Of a stretch of 64,000 nt of DNA, positions 8,881-16,512 are shown piece by piece. The notes under the pieces were generated by a model that saw nothing but the letters and a program-made list of their open reading frames with translations, ran no database searches and had not been told where the DNA came from. How positions within the stretch are numbered: the first letter of the stretch is position 1; every line of letters starts with the position of its first letter. The position numbers and the translations under genes are program-made. Source of the stretch: Acidovorax sp. sic0104 (lineage in GTDB: Bacteria; Pseudomonadota; Gammaproteobacteria; Burkholderiales; Burkholderiaceae_C); contig NZ_JAHUWH010000007.1 in NCBI RefSeq assembly GCF_019219095.1, positions 124,001-188,000 of the forward strand, given 5' to 3'.

Positions 8881-10141
8881 TGCCAACGCTCTCGGGATCT
8901 GGGCCCTGCAGTTCACGCCCCGCGTGGCATTGCTGGAGGATTCCGCAGTGGCTGAGGTGTCGGGGAGCGCGCGTCTGTTCGGCGGGATGGAGCAGCTGTG
9001 CGCCCAGATGGAGTCGGGCGCCGAAGAGCTTTGCGCACACCTCGCCTGGGCGCCCACGGCCACCTCCGCTCTGGCGCTAGCGAGGAGCGCGGCGACGCCC
9101 GCGCAACGCAATGGCTTTCGCCTGCCCCTGTCCAAGATCCTGGACCCGCTGCCGCTTGCCTCTGTCACGGCCATCAACGCCCACCAGGCGACGCTGGCCA
9201 GGGTGGGGTGCAGAACCCTGGGTGACGTCCGGCAACTGCCCCGAGGCGGCCTGGGGCGGCGATTCGACAAGGGTCTGCTGAGCGCGCTCGATCAAGCCTA
9301 CGGGCTGCGGCCGGAAGTCCACCAGTGGATTACCGTGCCCGAGACCTTCTCCGCGCGCCTGGAGCTGATGTCCCGGGTGGATACGGCACCTGCACTGCTG
9401 TTCGGCGCGCGCAGGCTGCTGCTACAGATGGGCGGCTGGCTGATTGCGCGGCGCCTGGGCGTCACAGCGTTCACCCTGCGGTGGGCACACGACGTGATGA
9501 GGGCCAAGGACGCCGGCACCGGGGGCGAGATCACAGTGCGCACCGCGCAGCCCACGCAATCCATAGAGCACTGCGCGCGCCTGCTGTCCGAGCACTTGGC
9601 CAAGGTGACACTCGCCGCCCCCGCTGGCGACATTGAGCTTCTGGCGGCCGAGGTACTGCCCATCGTGGAGGAGAGCCGCTCGCTCATCCCCGAGACCCTG
9701 CGGCGCGGGGCCGACACCGACCTTGCGCTGGAGCGCATTCAGGCTCGCCTGGGCGAGGAGTCCGTGTGCAGGCCCGTACTGTCCGCCGATCACCGTCTTG
9801 AGTGGATGCAGTCCTGGGAGTGCGACCTGGCCAAACGCGTGGCGCGTGCGCCCTCCCCCTACCAGCTGCCACTGCCCTCCTGGGTGCTTGACGAACCGCT
9901 GCGCCTGGTGGAGCGTGACAACCGGCCGCACTACCAGGGACCGCTGCAGCTGCTGCTCGGCCCCGATCGGGTCGAGGGCGGCTGGTGGCATCGTAGTGGT
10001 GATGGGGAGGATGCGAAGCCGCTCAACGCGCAGCGCGACTACTGGCTGGCGCTGAGCCCTCACGCGGGTCTCCTGTGGGTGTTTCAGCAACGGCTGGCGC
10101 TTGATCAGACGGCCTGGTTCCTTCACGGCCATTTCGCGTGA
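8819..10141 (+). CDS. imuB: ImuB, inactive Y-family polymerase-like protein, 440 aa
   Basis: This is the expected ImuB: a Y-family (DinB/UmuC-like) fold in which the palm acidic pair is absent. The region corresponding to the catalytic motif reads VAEVSGSARLFGG. Helix-hairpin-helix-type sequence follows (VGCRTLGDVRQLPRGGLGRRF). A QLPLP stretch near residue 349 could be the beta-clamp-binding motif known in ImuB. ImuB acts as a hub joining ImuA, the clamp and DnaE2. It overlaps imuA by 62 bp and dnaE2 by 4 bp (or is 5 bp apart if dnaE2 starts at 10147). Confidence 0.88.
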   Translation: MLGHWAALLPQSATSSTSPTDANALGIWALQFTPRVALLEDSAVAEVSGSARLFGGMEQLCAQMESGAEELCAHLAWAPTATSALALARSAATPAQRNGFRLPLSKILDPLPLASVTAINAHQATLARVGCRTLGDVRQLPRGGLGRRFDKGLLSALDQAYGLRPEVHQWITVPETFSARLELMSRVDTAPALLFGARRLLLQMGGWLIARRLGVTAFTLRWAHDVMRAKDAGTGGEITVRTAQPTQSIEHCARLLSEHLAKVTLAAPAGDIELLAAEVLPIVEESRSLIPETLRRGADTDLALERIQARLGEESVCRPVLSADHRLEWMQSWECDLAKRVARAPSPYQLPLPSWVLDEPLRLVERDNRPHYQGPLQLLLGPDRVEGGWWHRSGDGEDAKPLNAQRDYWLALSPHAGLLWVFQQRLALDQTAWFLHGHFA

Positions 10142-13100
10142 ACGCCATGTCCAATCGACCATCGAGTGTGCTGCCGGACTATGTCGAGCTTCGCTGCAGC
10201 TCGAACTTCACTTTCCTGCGCGGGGCCAGCCATGCCGACGAGTTGGTAGACCGTGCGGCCGAGCTTGGCTACCGTGGCCTCGCCATCACCGACGAGTGCT
10301 CCATGGCCGGGGTGGTGCGCGCGCATGTCGCGGCCAAAGCGGCAGGCCTGCCACTGCTGGTGGGCGCGCAGTTCCTGGTGCAACCACGTACCGAGGCCGA
10401 GGGCGCTTTCACGCTGGTGCTCATCGCGCAGAACCTGAACGGGTACGGCAATCTGTGCGCCTTCATTACCAAACTGAGAAGGACGTCTGAGAAGGGCACC
10501 TATCGGCTGGATCTGGCCAACATTTCGGGAGACGAGCTGGAGGATTGCGTTGCCCTGCTCTGCCCCGATCGCAACGCCACCGACGAACAGCTGGAGGCTA
10601 TGGGGCTCTGGACCCTCAACAACTTCACCGGGCGCTGCTGGATCGGCGTGGAGCAGCTTCGCCGCCTGGACGATGAAGTCTGGTTGCATCGCCTACGCTG
10701 CCTCTCCGAGATGACTGCGCTGCCGCTGGTGGCAGTTGGCGATGTTCTGATGCACGTTCGTTCGCGAAAGCCGCTGCAGGATGTGCTGACCGCGACTCGC
10801 CTGGGGAAGCCACTGACCGCATGCGGTGGAGACTTGCAGCGCAGTGCTGAGCAGCACCTACGGACGCGACTGCGGCTGGCCCAGACCTTCCCGCCCGCGC
10901 TGCTGGCAGAAACCCTCCACGTGGCAGCACGCTGCAGCTTCAGTTTGGACGAACTGAAGTACCAGTACCCCGAAGAAGTGGTGCCTTCAGGTCACACAGC
11001 TGACAGCTATCTTCGACAGGCGACATATGAAGGCGCTGGGCGGCGATGGCCCGAAGGCATCCCTCCCAAAGTGCAAGGGCTCATCGAACATGAGTTGTCC
11101 GTGATTGAGCAGCTCTCCTACTCCCACTATTTCATAACGGTGTTCGACATCGTCGCCTTCGCGCGATCGCGCCACATCCTCTGCCAAGGGCGTGGCTCTG
11201 CAGCCAACAGCGTGGTCTGCTATTGCTTGGGGGTGACAGAAGTTGACCCCGCGCGCATGTCGGTTCTGTTCGAGCGCTTCATCTCAAAGGAAAGAAATGA
11301 GCCTCCGGACATCGACATCGACTTCGAGCACGATCGCCGCGAGGAGGTAATCCAGTATCTATACGAGCGCTATGGAAGGTCCCGCGCCGCGCTCACAGGC
11401 GTAGTGATCAGCTATCGGCCGAGGTCTGCCATTCGTGACGTTGGCAAGGCTCTGGGATTCGACCTCGAAACCGTAGATGAAATCGCAAAAGGCCATCAGT
11501 GGTTTGACGGCACCGACGTACGCCTGGAACGCTTCGACGAGATAGGTCTTTCCGTGAGGGGACTTGCAGTTCGGCAGCTTATCAAGCTCACTGGGCAGCT
11601 GATCGGGTTTCCGCGCCATTTGTCACAGCATCCTGGGGGCTTCGTAATCACTCAAAGTCTACTCAGCCGGATCGTGCCTATCGAGAACGCTTCGATGCCC
11701 GACCGCACTGTGATTGAGTGGGATAAAGACGACATCGATGCCTTGGGCATCCTGAAGGTGGACATCTTGGCACTCGGAATGCTGTCTGCCATTCGCCGCT
11801 CACTCGATCTGATCGGGCAGCGTAGAGGCTATCTGTTCGGCATGCAGGACATTCCGGCAGAGGACCGAGCGACATACCAGATGCTTTCAAAGGCCGACAC
11901 AGTGGGGGTCTTCCAGGTCGAAAGTAGAAGTCAAAGGGCGACGCTGCCCAGACTCAAACCAAAGTGTTTCTACGACCTGGTAATTGAAGTAGCCTTGGTT
12001 CGCCCCGGACCGATCCAAGGCGGAATGGTCCAACCCTACCTGCTGCGGCGCCAAGGCCTAGAACCGGTATCGTACCCCAGTGAAGCTTTGGAAACAGCAC
12101 TGGGCCGTACTCTGGGAGTGCCTGTATTCCAGGAACAAGTCATGCAAATCGCAATACTCGCGGCCGGCTTCACACCAGGTGAAGCAGATGGACTGCGCAG
12201 GGCGATGGCCGCCTGGAAACGAAAAGGCGGTCTCGAAAAATACTACGAAAAAATCGTAGCGGGAATGACAGCACGGGGCTACGAGAGGTCATTTGCAGAC
12301 CTCATCTTCACGCAGATCCGGGGGCACAGCGAATACGGCTTCCCAGAGTCTCATGCGGCCTCTTTCGCGCTCCTCGTCTACGCCTCCAGTTGGATCAAGC
12401 GACACGAACCTGCAGCATTCCTCGTTGCGCTGCTGAACTCCCAGCCGATGGGCTTCTACAGCCCCAGTCAACTCGTGCAAGACGCAAGACGCCACGGTGT
12501 CGAAGTGCGGCCGGTGGACGTGATGTTCAGCGATGTCGAATCCACCCTGGAAGACCTTCCAGCCACTCCAGCGGTGCGCTTGGGCCTGCACATGGTCAGA
12601 GGACTGCACAGGGCAAGCGCTGAACGCATTGCGGTGGCGCGCCATAACGCTCCTTTCGATACAGCCGAAGAAGTGGCCCGCAGGGCGCGTCTGGAGCAGG
12701 CAGAGATGAAGCTGCTTGCAGCTGCCGGCGCACTGGCCACGCTGTCAGGGCATCGCCGCCAGCAGGTTTGGGACGCTGCGGCTCTACACGCCCCGCCAGA
12801 GCTTTTGCAGGACGCTCCTGTCGATGAAGACATACTTGAACTGCCACCAGCGCCAGAGGGCGAAGACGTTGTGTGGGACTACGCATCGCTCGGCCTCACT
12901 CTGCGAAGCCACCCCTTGGCACTCCTTCGCAAGAAGCTCGATACGTACAAGCTGCTGACGTCGAAGGATTTGCGACGCGCATCCAACGGCCGAACTGTTC
13001 GCACTGCCGGCATCGTGACGCTTCGCCAGCAGCCCAGCACAGCCAATGGAACCATGTTCGTGAGCCTCGAAGACGAACATGGAGAGATCCAGGTCATCGT

Positions 13101-13275
13101 ATGGGAGCACGTACGCGAACAGCAGCGCGCCGTGCTGCTCGGGGCGCGGCTGCTGGCCGTCAAGGGGCGGTGGCAGAGGCAAGGGCAGGTATGCAATCTG
13201 ATTGCAGAGCGAGTTGCGGATCTCACTCCCTTGCTCGGGCGCCTCGCTACTGTATCCAGCCGCGATTTTCACTGA
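10138..13275 (+). CDS. dnaE2: DnaE2, error-prone DNA polymerase III alpha subunit, 1045 aa
   Basis: The protein is full length for DnaE2. An N-terminal PHP domain is visible (YVELRCSSNFTFLRGASH, LAITDECSMAGVVRAH). The polymerase palm motif PPDIDIDFEHDRREEV carries the catalytic aspartates near residue 393. Tandem helix-hairpin-helix sequence and a C-terminal OB-fold region follow (TAGIVTLRQQPS, MFVSLEDEHGEIQVIVWE). It catalyses translesion synthesis in the ImuAB-DnaE2 mutasome. I give the GTG at 10138, which overlaps the imuB stop; the ATG at 10147 is the alternative. The middle (about 11.0-12.5 kb) seems less GC-rich than the ends, which could reflect a recombinant history. Confidence 0.93.
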   Translation: MNAMSNRPSSVLPDYVELRCSSNFTFLRGASHADELVDRAAELGYRGLAITDECSMAGVVRAHVAAKAAGLPLLVGAQFLVQPRTEAEGAFTLVLIAQNLNGYGNLCAFITKLRRTSEKGTYRLDLANISGDELEDCVALLCPDRNATDEQLEAMGLWTLNNFTGRCWIGVEQLRRLDDEVWLHRLRCLSEMTALPLVAVGDVLMHVRSRKPLQDVLTATRLGKPLTACGGDLQRSAEQHLRTRLRLAQTFPPALLAETLHVAARCSFSLDELKYQYPEEVVPSGHTADSYLRQATYEGAGRRWPEGIPPKVQGLIEHELSVIEQLSYSHYFITVFDIVAFARSRHILCQGRGSAANSVVCYCLGVTEVDPARMSVLFERFISKERNEPPDIDIDFEHDRREEVIQYLYERYGRSRAALTGVVISYRPRSAIRDVGKALGFDLETVDEIAKGHQWFDGTDVRLERFDEIGLSVRGLAVRQLIKLTGQLIGFPRHLSQHPGGFVITQSLLSRIVPIENASMPDRTVIEWDKDDIDALGILKVDILALGMLSAIRRSLDLIGQRRGYLFGMQDIPAEDRATYQMLSKADTVGVFQVESRSQRATLPRLKPKCFYDLVIEVALVRPGPIQGGMVQPYLLRRQGLEPVSYPSEALETALGRTLGVPVFQEQVMQIAILAAGFTPGEADGLRRAMAAWKRKGGLEKYYEKIVAGMTARGYERSFADLIFTQIRGHSEYGFPESHAASFALLVYASSWIKRHEPAAFLVALLNSQPMGFYSPSQLVQDARRHGVEVRPVDVMFSDVESTLEDLPATPAVRLGLHMVRGLHRASAERIAVARHNAPFDTAEEVARRARLEQAEMKLLAAAGALATLSGHRRQQVWDAAALHAPPELLQDAPVDEDILELPPAPEGEDVVWDYASLGLTLRSHPLALLRKKLDTYKLLTSKDLRRASNGRTVRTAGIVTLRQQPSTANGTMFVSLEDEHGEIQVIVWEHVREQQRAVLLGARLLAVKGRWQRQGQVCNLIAERVADLTPLLGRLATVSSRDFH

Positions 13276-13349
13276 GTACAGCGGCAGAAAGGCCAGCGGG
13301 CCAGGCAACGACGCCTCAGGGCCCGGTGGGATGGGAGGTGGCTTCACCC

Positions 13350-13625
13350 CTATTCCTTCGCCGAGACGTTGGCGCCCTGGACGGCAGAGGGCGCAGCCAC
13401 GGCGATCGCTGGAGGCTTTACATCGCTTCCCGGAGTCAGCCCGACTCGATTGGGCTGCACTGCACGGAAGTTCAGTCCATGCGTCGGAGAGATCGAGAGC
13501 GAGACGTCCATGTTGCGCGTGAGGGCATACAGCGTGACAACGCCTGCTATCAGGCAGCAGACCAGGAACCAAGAGCGAAGGGCCTTGGAGGCGGTCCGGG
13601 TATGGCGAGTGATCGATTTCATCAT
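13350..13625 (-). CDS. Small single-span membrane protein, 91 aa
   Basis: On the minus strand, MMKSITRHTRTASKALRS is a basic N-terminus, followed by a hydrophobic segment (WFLVCCLIAGVVTLYAL, about residues 19-35). A soluble tail of about 55 residues would lie outside the cytoplasm. A GGAG ribosome-binding site sits about 8 bases before the ATG. No family is recognised. It is convergent with dnaE2 and 74 bp from it. The upstream region holds three AAACCCTA motifs that could control it. Confidence 0.55.
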   Translation of the reverse strand: MMKSITRHTRTASKALRSWFLVCCLIAGVVTLYALTRNMDVSLSISPTHGLNFRAVQPNRVGLTPGSDVKPPAIAVAAPSAVQGANVSAKE

Positions 13626-13658
13626 TGGGGCAGTCTCCTGTCACGACCGGGCGCCTGC

Positions 13659-13773
13659 AAACCCTACTGGGGGTCGCGCGCTGGTGTTCCCCAATGATTT
13701 CCACCTTCGGGTGAGATGCGAAACCCTATACCCGGCGACCGTTCCTCGGTCGGAGTCACCCCCTATAGGGTTT
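13659..13773. promoter_or_regulatory. Candidate operator region with three AAACCCTA motifs
   Basis: AAACCCTA occurs at 13659-13666 and 13721-13728 on the plus strand and at 13766-13773 on the minus strand. The second and third face each other as AAACCCTATA / TATAGGGTTT around an inner GCGACCG...CGGTCG pair, making a long imperfect inverted repeat. The first and third both continue into a run of five Gs and GT (CTGGGGGT and TAGGGGGT). The segment lies upstream of the leftward membrane-protein gene at 13350-13625, so an operator is likely, but no protein is assigned. Confidence 0.4.
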
Positions 13774-13817
13774 GACTGAACCGACTACTTGTGCTTGGGC
13801 GGAATGGATCAAAAGTA

Positions 13818-13836
13818 AGCCGCCCTCGGGGCGGCT
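13818..13836 (-). terminator. Hairpin terminator of the leftward 13837-14043 gene
   Basis: AGCCGCCC-TCG-GGGCGGCT is an 8-bp GC-rich stem with a 3-base loop. It starts directly beyond the minus-strand stop codon and is followed on that strand by TTACTTTTG. The T tract is interrupted, so the terminator may be moderate in strength. Confidence 0.6.
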
Positions 13837-14043
13837 CTACGGCTGGTAGCCTTCTGACTCGCGACGCCTCCGTGCCAGCTCTCGGTAGTGCTCACACTCT
13901 TTCAACAGCGCCTCGCCCACGGCTTTGCCCTGCGCCCACTCTTCCTTGTTGTCGGTCCAGTTCATGAGCATGAGGTGATCAGCAGCCTCCTGCCGAGCCT
14001 CCGCACGGGCAAAGCATTGAACGGCCGTCATTCTTCGCGCCAT
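13837..14043 (-). CDS. Small hypothetical protein, 68 aa
   Basis: This short, charged, probably all-helical protein starts MARRMTAVQCFARAEARQEA. It has repeated Glu/Arg-rich helices (EALLKECEHYRELARRR) and no signal peptide. It is followed immediately by a hairpin terminator, and its start is 9 bp from the stop of the next leftward gene upstream (14053-14400). This supports a co-transcribed leftward group reaching back to 15651. Function is unknown. Confidence 0.5.
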   Translation of the reverse strand: MARRMTAVQCFARAEARQEAADHLMLMNWTDNKEEWAQGKAVGEALLKECEHYRELARRRRESEGYQP

Positions 14044-14052
14044 GCCGAGCTT

Positions 14053-14400
14053 CTAGCGCATCCCGAGCATCGCGCGGATCTTGGCAATAGTGGCGAAATC
14101 CACACCACCAGGCAGCGGCAAGCAGCCAACATCGCGGGTCAACCTTGCCCACTCGTCCAAGAGCCTACAGCTGGCTTCGTACGCCTCGCGGCTGGCGTAG
14201 CAACGCCCCAACGGCACCGGATTCAAAGTCCCATGGAGCGTAAACCGGTCGATCGAATGACCATTGCTGAGCCTGCAGACATCACCCTCGACACCGACAA
14301 CCGTAGTTGCATGGCTTTGCTGGCGATGGGTGCAGCCGACCCACCAGAGTGATTGGCCAGCTACCGCGCCCACGCTCTGATCTATTCCAGCAGTATTCAT
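14053..14400 (-). CDS. Hypothetical protein, 115 aa
   Basis: No family is recognised. The first half contains WWVGCTHRQQSHATTVVGVEG, which reads like short beta strands. The second half has a helix with RCYASREAYEASCRLLDEWA and ends with DFATIAKIRAMLGMR. The 'YASREAYEA' type of pattern is seen in small plasmid proteins, but I cannot name a function. It is 6 bp downstream of the ParB-FtsK-gamma gene on the minus strand and is probably co-expressed with it. Confidence 0.5.
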   Translation of the reverse strand: MNTAGIDQSVGAVAGQSLWWVGCTHRQQSHATTVVGVEGDVCRLSNGHSIDRFTLHGTLNPVPLGRCYASREAYEASCRLLDEWARLTRDVGCLPLPGGVDFATIAKIRAMLGMR

Positions 14401-14406
14401 TGACGT

Positions 14407-15651
14407 CTACCCCTTCAGAAGAACGGAGCGCGTGCCGCTTTCATCACATTGGGAAAGCACCTTTTGGCGCTCCAACTCTTCCAGTAGCGCTGCAGCACGG
14501 TTGTAGCCGATTCGAAGCTTGCGCTGCATGTATGAGATCGACGCACGCTGGTCCTCGATCACCAATTGGCGGGCCTCACCCAGAAGGGGATCGTCCTCTG
14601 GCAAGCCCTTGTAGTTCGCGTTCAGGTCAACGACCGTGATCGGAGGCTTTGCCGGGGCCCTTGGAATAGCGGATGGCGGCGCCGCACCCATGGGGGTCTG
14701 CGCGATGTCGAGCTGCTGCTGCGATGCAGCTGCCCGAAACTGGTCTCCCTTTTTCTGTTTGGCGTCCCGGAAATCAGTCGCCGCAACATGCGTATGGAAC
14801 ATTTCCAAGAACGTGGCCGCATCCACCGAAATCTTGTGCCCCGCGCGAGCATCAGCGGGGAGGTTCTCGATCTCTGCGAGCTGGCGCCGAGTTGCCTGAT
14901 CAAGGGACTGGACCACCGCGCTCATAGACCCGTAAAGCGCCCCTGCGTGCTTGCGTGGTGGAGCCCAGTCCTTCACGGCATCCTGGCTGAGAACCTTTTT
15001 GCCGCGCGACTTCACTTCGGCCAGCTTGCCCGCAAGAAACGCTCCGGCTTGTTCGCCGTGTACGCGGAACGCATCTATCGCAGCCTGAGCATTCACCTCG
15101 CCACTCCTGACGAGATGGTGCACGTCTGTGTTCGCGCGAGCAAGGATCAGGTAGCTCTCCACGTGGGTCCGCGAGCGCCCTACCCCGCTGGCGATCTCGG
15201 CGACTGAACGGCCCATTCGTTCCAGCCGCAGGTATCCCTCAGCCAGCTTCAGTGGGGTGAACTTGAGCCCTTCTTGCGATCGCAGCATCAACTCGGTGCG
15301 ATCGGCCTCCGAGCCCGAGAAATGGACTACATCCAGGTGAGAGATATCAGCGCCACGGGCGATGGCGAGAAGGGCGGCACGACGCCGGCAGCAGCCATCC
15401 AGAACCTTCGTCGCTCCATCTGCCTCGCGCTGAACTATCAGAGGCGGGACCCAAAGGCCGTTGAGGTATGAGGCTGCCAGCGACTCGATGTGGTTGGACA
15501 CCTCAGGATCCAGATAGTCCCGCAGGTTCCACCCTTCCTCCTCCACCAGATCACGTGGATCCACACGTGAAACCACCCCTTCAGCGGTCTGTCGGTCCGC
15601 TGGTTCAGCGGGCAAAGAACTCAAGGAAACTGCAGCCATCGGGATCCTCAC
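14407..15651 (-). CDS. ParB-like protein with C-terminal FtsK-gamma domain, 414 aa
   Basis: Residues about 28-125 form a ParB/Srx-type N-terminal domain. The nucleotide-binding box DGCCRRRAALLAIARG is at 85-100, preceded by VPPLIVQREADG. Residues about 148-172 (SVAEIASGVGRSRTHVESYL) look like the ParB helix-turn-helix. The middle is a Pro/Ala linker. The last 62 residues (353-414) match the FtsK gamma winged helix: EARQLVIEDQRASISYMQRK, then LRIGYNRAAALLEELERQ. FtsK gamma reads KOPS motifs and activates XerCD in chromosomal FtsK. Here it lacks the motor, so the protein is a DNA-binding fusion of two segregation modules. An ATG at 15639 is an alternative start. Confidence 0.8.
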   Translation of the reverse strand: MRIPMAAVSLSSLPAEPADRQTAEGVVSRVDPRDLVEEEGWNLRDYLDPEVSNHIESLAASYLNGLWVPPLIVQREADGATKVLDGCCRRRAALLAIARGADISHLDVVHFSGSEADRTELMLRSQEGLKFTPLKLAEGYLRLERMGRSVAEIASGVGRSRTHVESYLILARANTDVHHLVRSGEVNAQAAIDAFRVHGEQAGAFLAGKLAEVKSRGKKVLSQDAVKDWAPPRKHAGALYGSMSAVVQSLDQATRRQLAEIENLPADARAGHKISVDAATFLEMFHTHVAATDFRDAKQKKGDQFRAAASQQQLDIAQTPMGAAPPSAIPRAPAKPPITVVDLNANYKGLPEDDPLLGEARQLVIEDQRASISYMQRKLRIGYNRAAALLEELERQKVLSQCDESGTRSVLLKG

Positions 15652-15764
15652 ATATCACCGTTAAAACCGACTAATAGTATATGCGAATGAATGCCGATTT
15701 GCATTGTTTGGATTATCGAATGTAACAACGTGAATCTGGTAAAGCTGAAACTTTGGTACATGGG

Positions 15765-15780
15765 CCGATGCTAGTATCGG
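15765..15780. promoter_or_regulatory. Inverted repeat in the divergent intergenic region
   Basis: CCGAT-GCTAGT-ATCGG is a small palindrome in the AT-rich interval 15652-15950. The interval separates the leftward ParB-FtsK-gamma gene from the rightward tandem-domain protein. It is a plausible operator or promoter element for one or both genes. No -35/-10 pair was assigned with confidence. Confidence 0.35.
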
Positions 15781-15950
15781 CGTAGCGGAAATGGAGAAAC
15801 TGATGCAGAAACCCAGAACTATGGTGCGACATGGGTGACCTAACAGCCATGGTTTCTGATCGCCTTTCTGATCGCCGAGCAAGTGAGGCCCGCAGGCCAC
15901 TCAGAGGCACTGTCGAAAAGGACTCCATATTGGCGTCCGGAGGATTCGAA

Positions 15951-16382
15951 ATGAGGATGCATCCCTCGGAGTTCAAAGCCGAGGCGCGTCGCCGGGGCTG
16001 GACGTCGCGACTCCTTGCCGCAAGGTGGGGGGTATCAGAGACGTACGTGAACAGGACCGGCCGCGACACCCAGCGCCCTCCGAAATGGGACGATGCCCTT
16101 CGATCCCTTCCTGTTCTCCTGTCAATAGACGGCCGCAAGGTACGCGTGTCCCCGCCTGCGGAGGCAATGACAGCCTCCGAGTTCAAGTCTCATGCTATTG
16201 CGAAAGGCTGGACTCCGCAGATGCTGGCGCAACGGTGGGAGGTCACGCGGCCATATGTCCATCGGTTGGCGAATCAGCAAGACCGAGCCGCGCACTGGAC
16301 TGATGCACTGAGGGGCCTACCCCACCTTGTCCTGGTCGAAAAGGGAGTAACGTCCGTCAGACGATCCAACGACTGGTTGTAG
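15951..16382 (+). CDS. Protein of two tandem HTH-like units, 143 aa
   Basis: The frame opens at 15831, but an AGGA-rich ribosome-binding site (GGAGGA, 15939-15944) directly precedes the ATG at 15951. The protein consists of two copies of one unit. Unit 1 is HPSEFKAEARRRGWTSRLLA then ARWGVSETYVNR and ends WDDALRSLPVLL. Unit 2 is TASEFKSHAIAKGWTPQMLA then QRWEVTRPYVHRL and ends WTDALRGLPHLVL. Each unit resembles a helix-turn-helix (GWT..LLA.RW.V...YV.R), so the protein probably binds paired or repeated DNA sites as a monomer. It ends 7 bp before an array of 11-bp repeats, which is a candidate target. Confidence 0.65.
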   Translation: MRMHPSEFKAEARRRGWTSRLLAARWGVSETYVNRTGRDTQRPPKWDDALRSLPVLLSIDGRKVRVSPPAEAMTASEFKSHAIAKGWTPQMLAQRWEVTRPYVHRLANQQDRAAHWTDALRGLPHLVLVEKGVTSVRRSNDWL

Positions 16383-16388
16383 ACCGCC

Positions 16389-16505
16389 AGTGCACCATCT
16401 GTATACCGGCTGTGGACCCTTGGATATCCGCTGCATCGGCGGCTGCGCGGCGAGTGCACACTGTGTACTGTTTGTAGCCCGTCTGTGCACCACCTGTGCA
16501 CCAGC
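16389..16505. repeat. Array of 11-bp repeats, consensus TGTGCACCNNC
   Basis: Four units follow head to tail at 16389, 16400, 16411 and 16422 (AGTGCACCATC, TGTATACCGGC, TGTGGACCCTT, GGATATCCGCT). Four more lie at 16462, 16473, 16484 and 16495 (TGTGTACTGTT, TGTAGCCCGTC, TGTGCACCACC, TGTGCACCAGC). A half-phased AGTGCACA is at 16453. The 11-bp period places sites on nearly the same DNA face. The array lies between the 3' ends of two convergent genes, so it is not a promoter operator of either. A protein-binding array (segregation, silencing or topology) is the likeliest reading. Confidence 0.6.
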
Positions 16506-16512
16506 AATGTTC

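Noticed and set aside
8272-10162. Long minus-strand frames across imuA-imuB
   Set aside because: They overlap well-supported genes entirely and lack starts with ribosome-binding sites.
15661-15900. 79-codon minus-strand reading frame in the gap upstream of the ParB-FtsK-gamma gene
   Set aside because: It lies in an AT-rich regulatory gap, has low-information composition and overlaps the ribosome-binding region of no clear gene; I saw no supporting signal.
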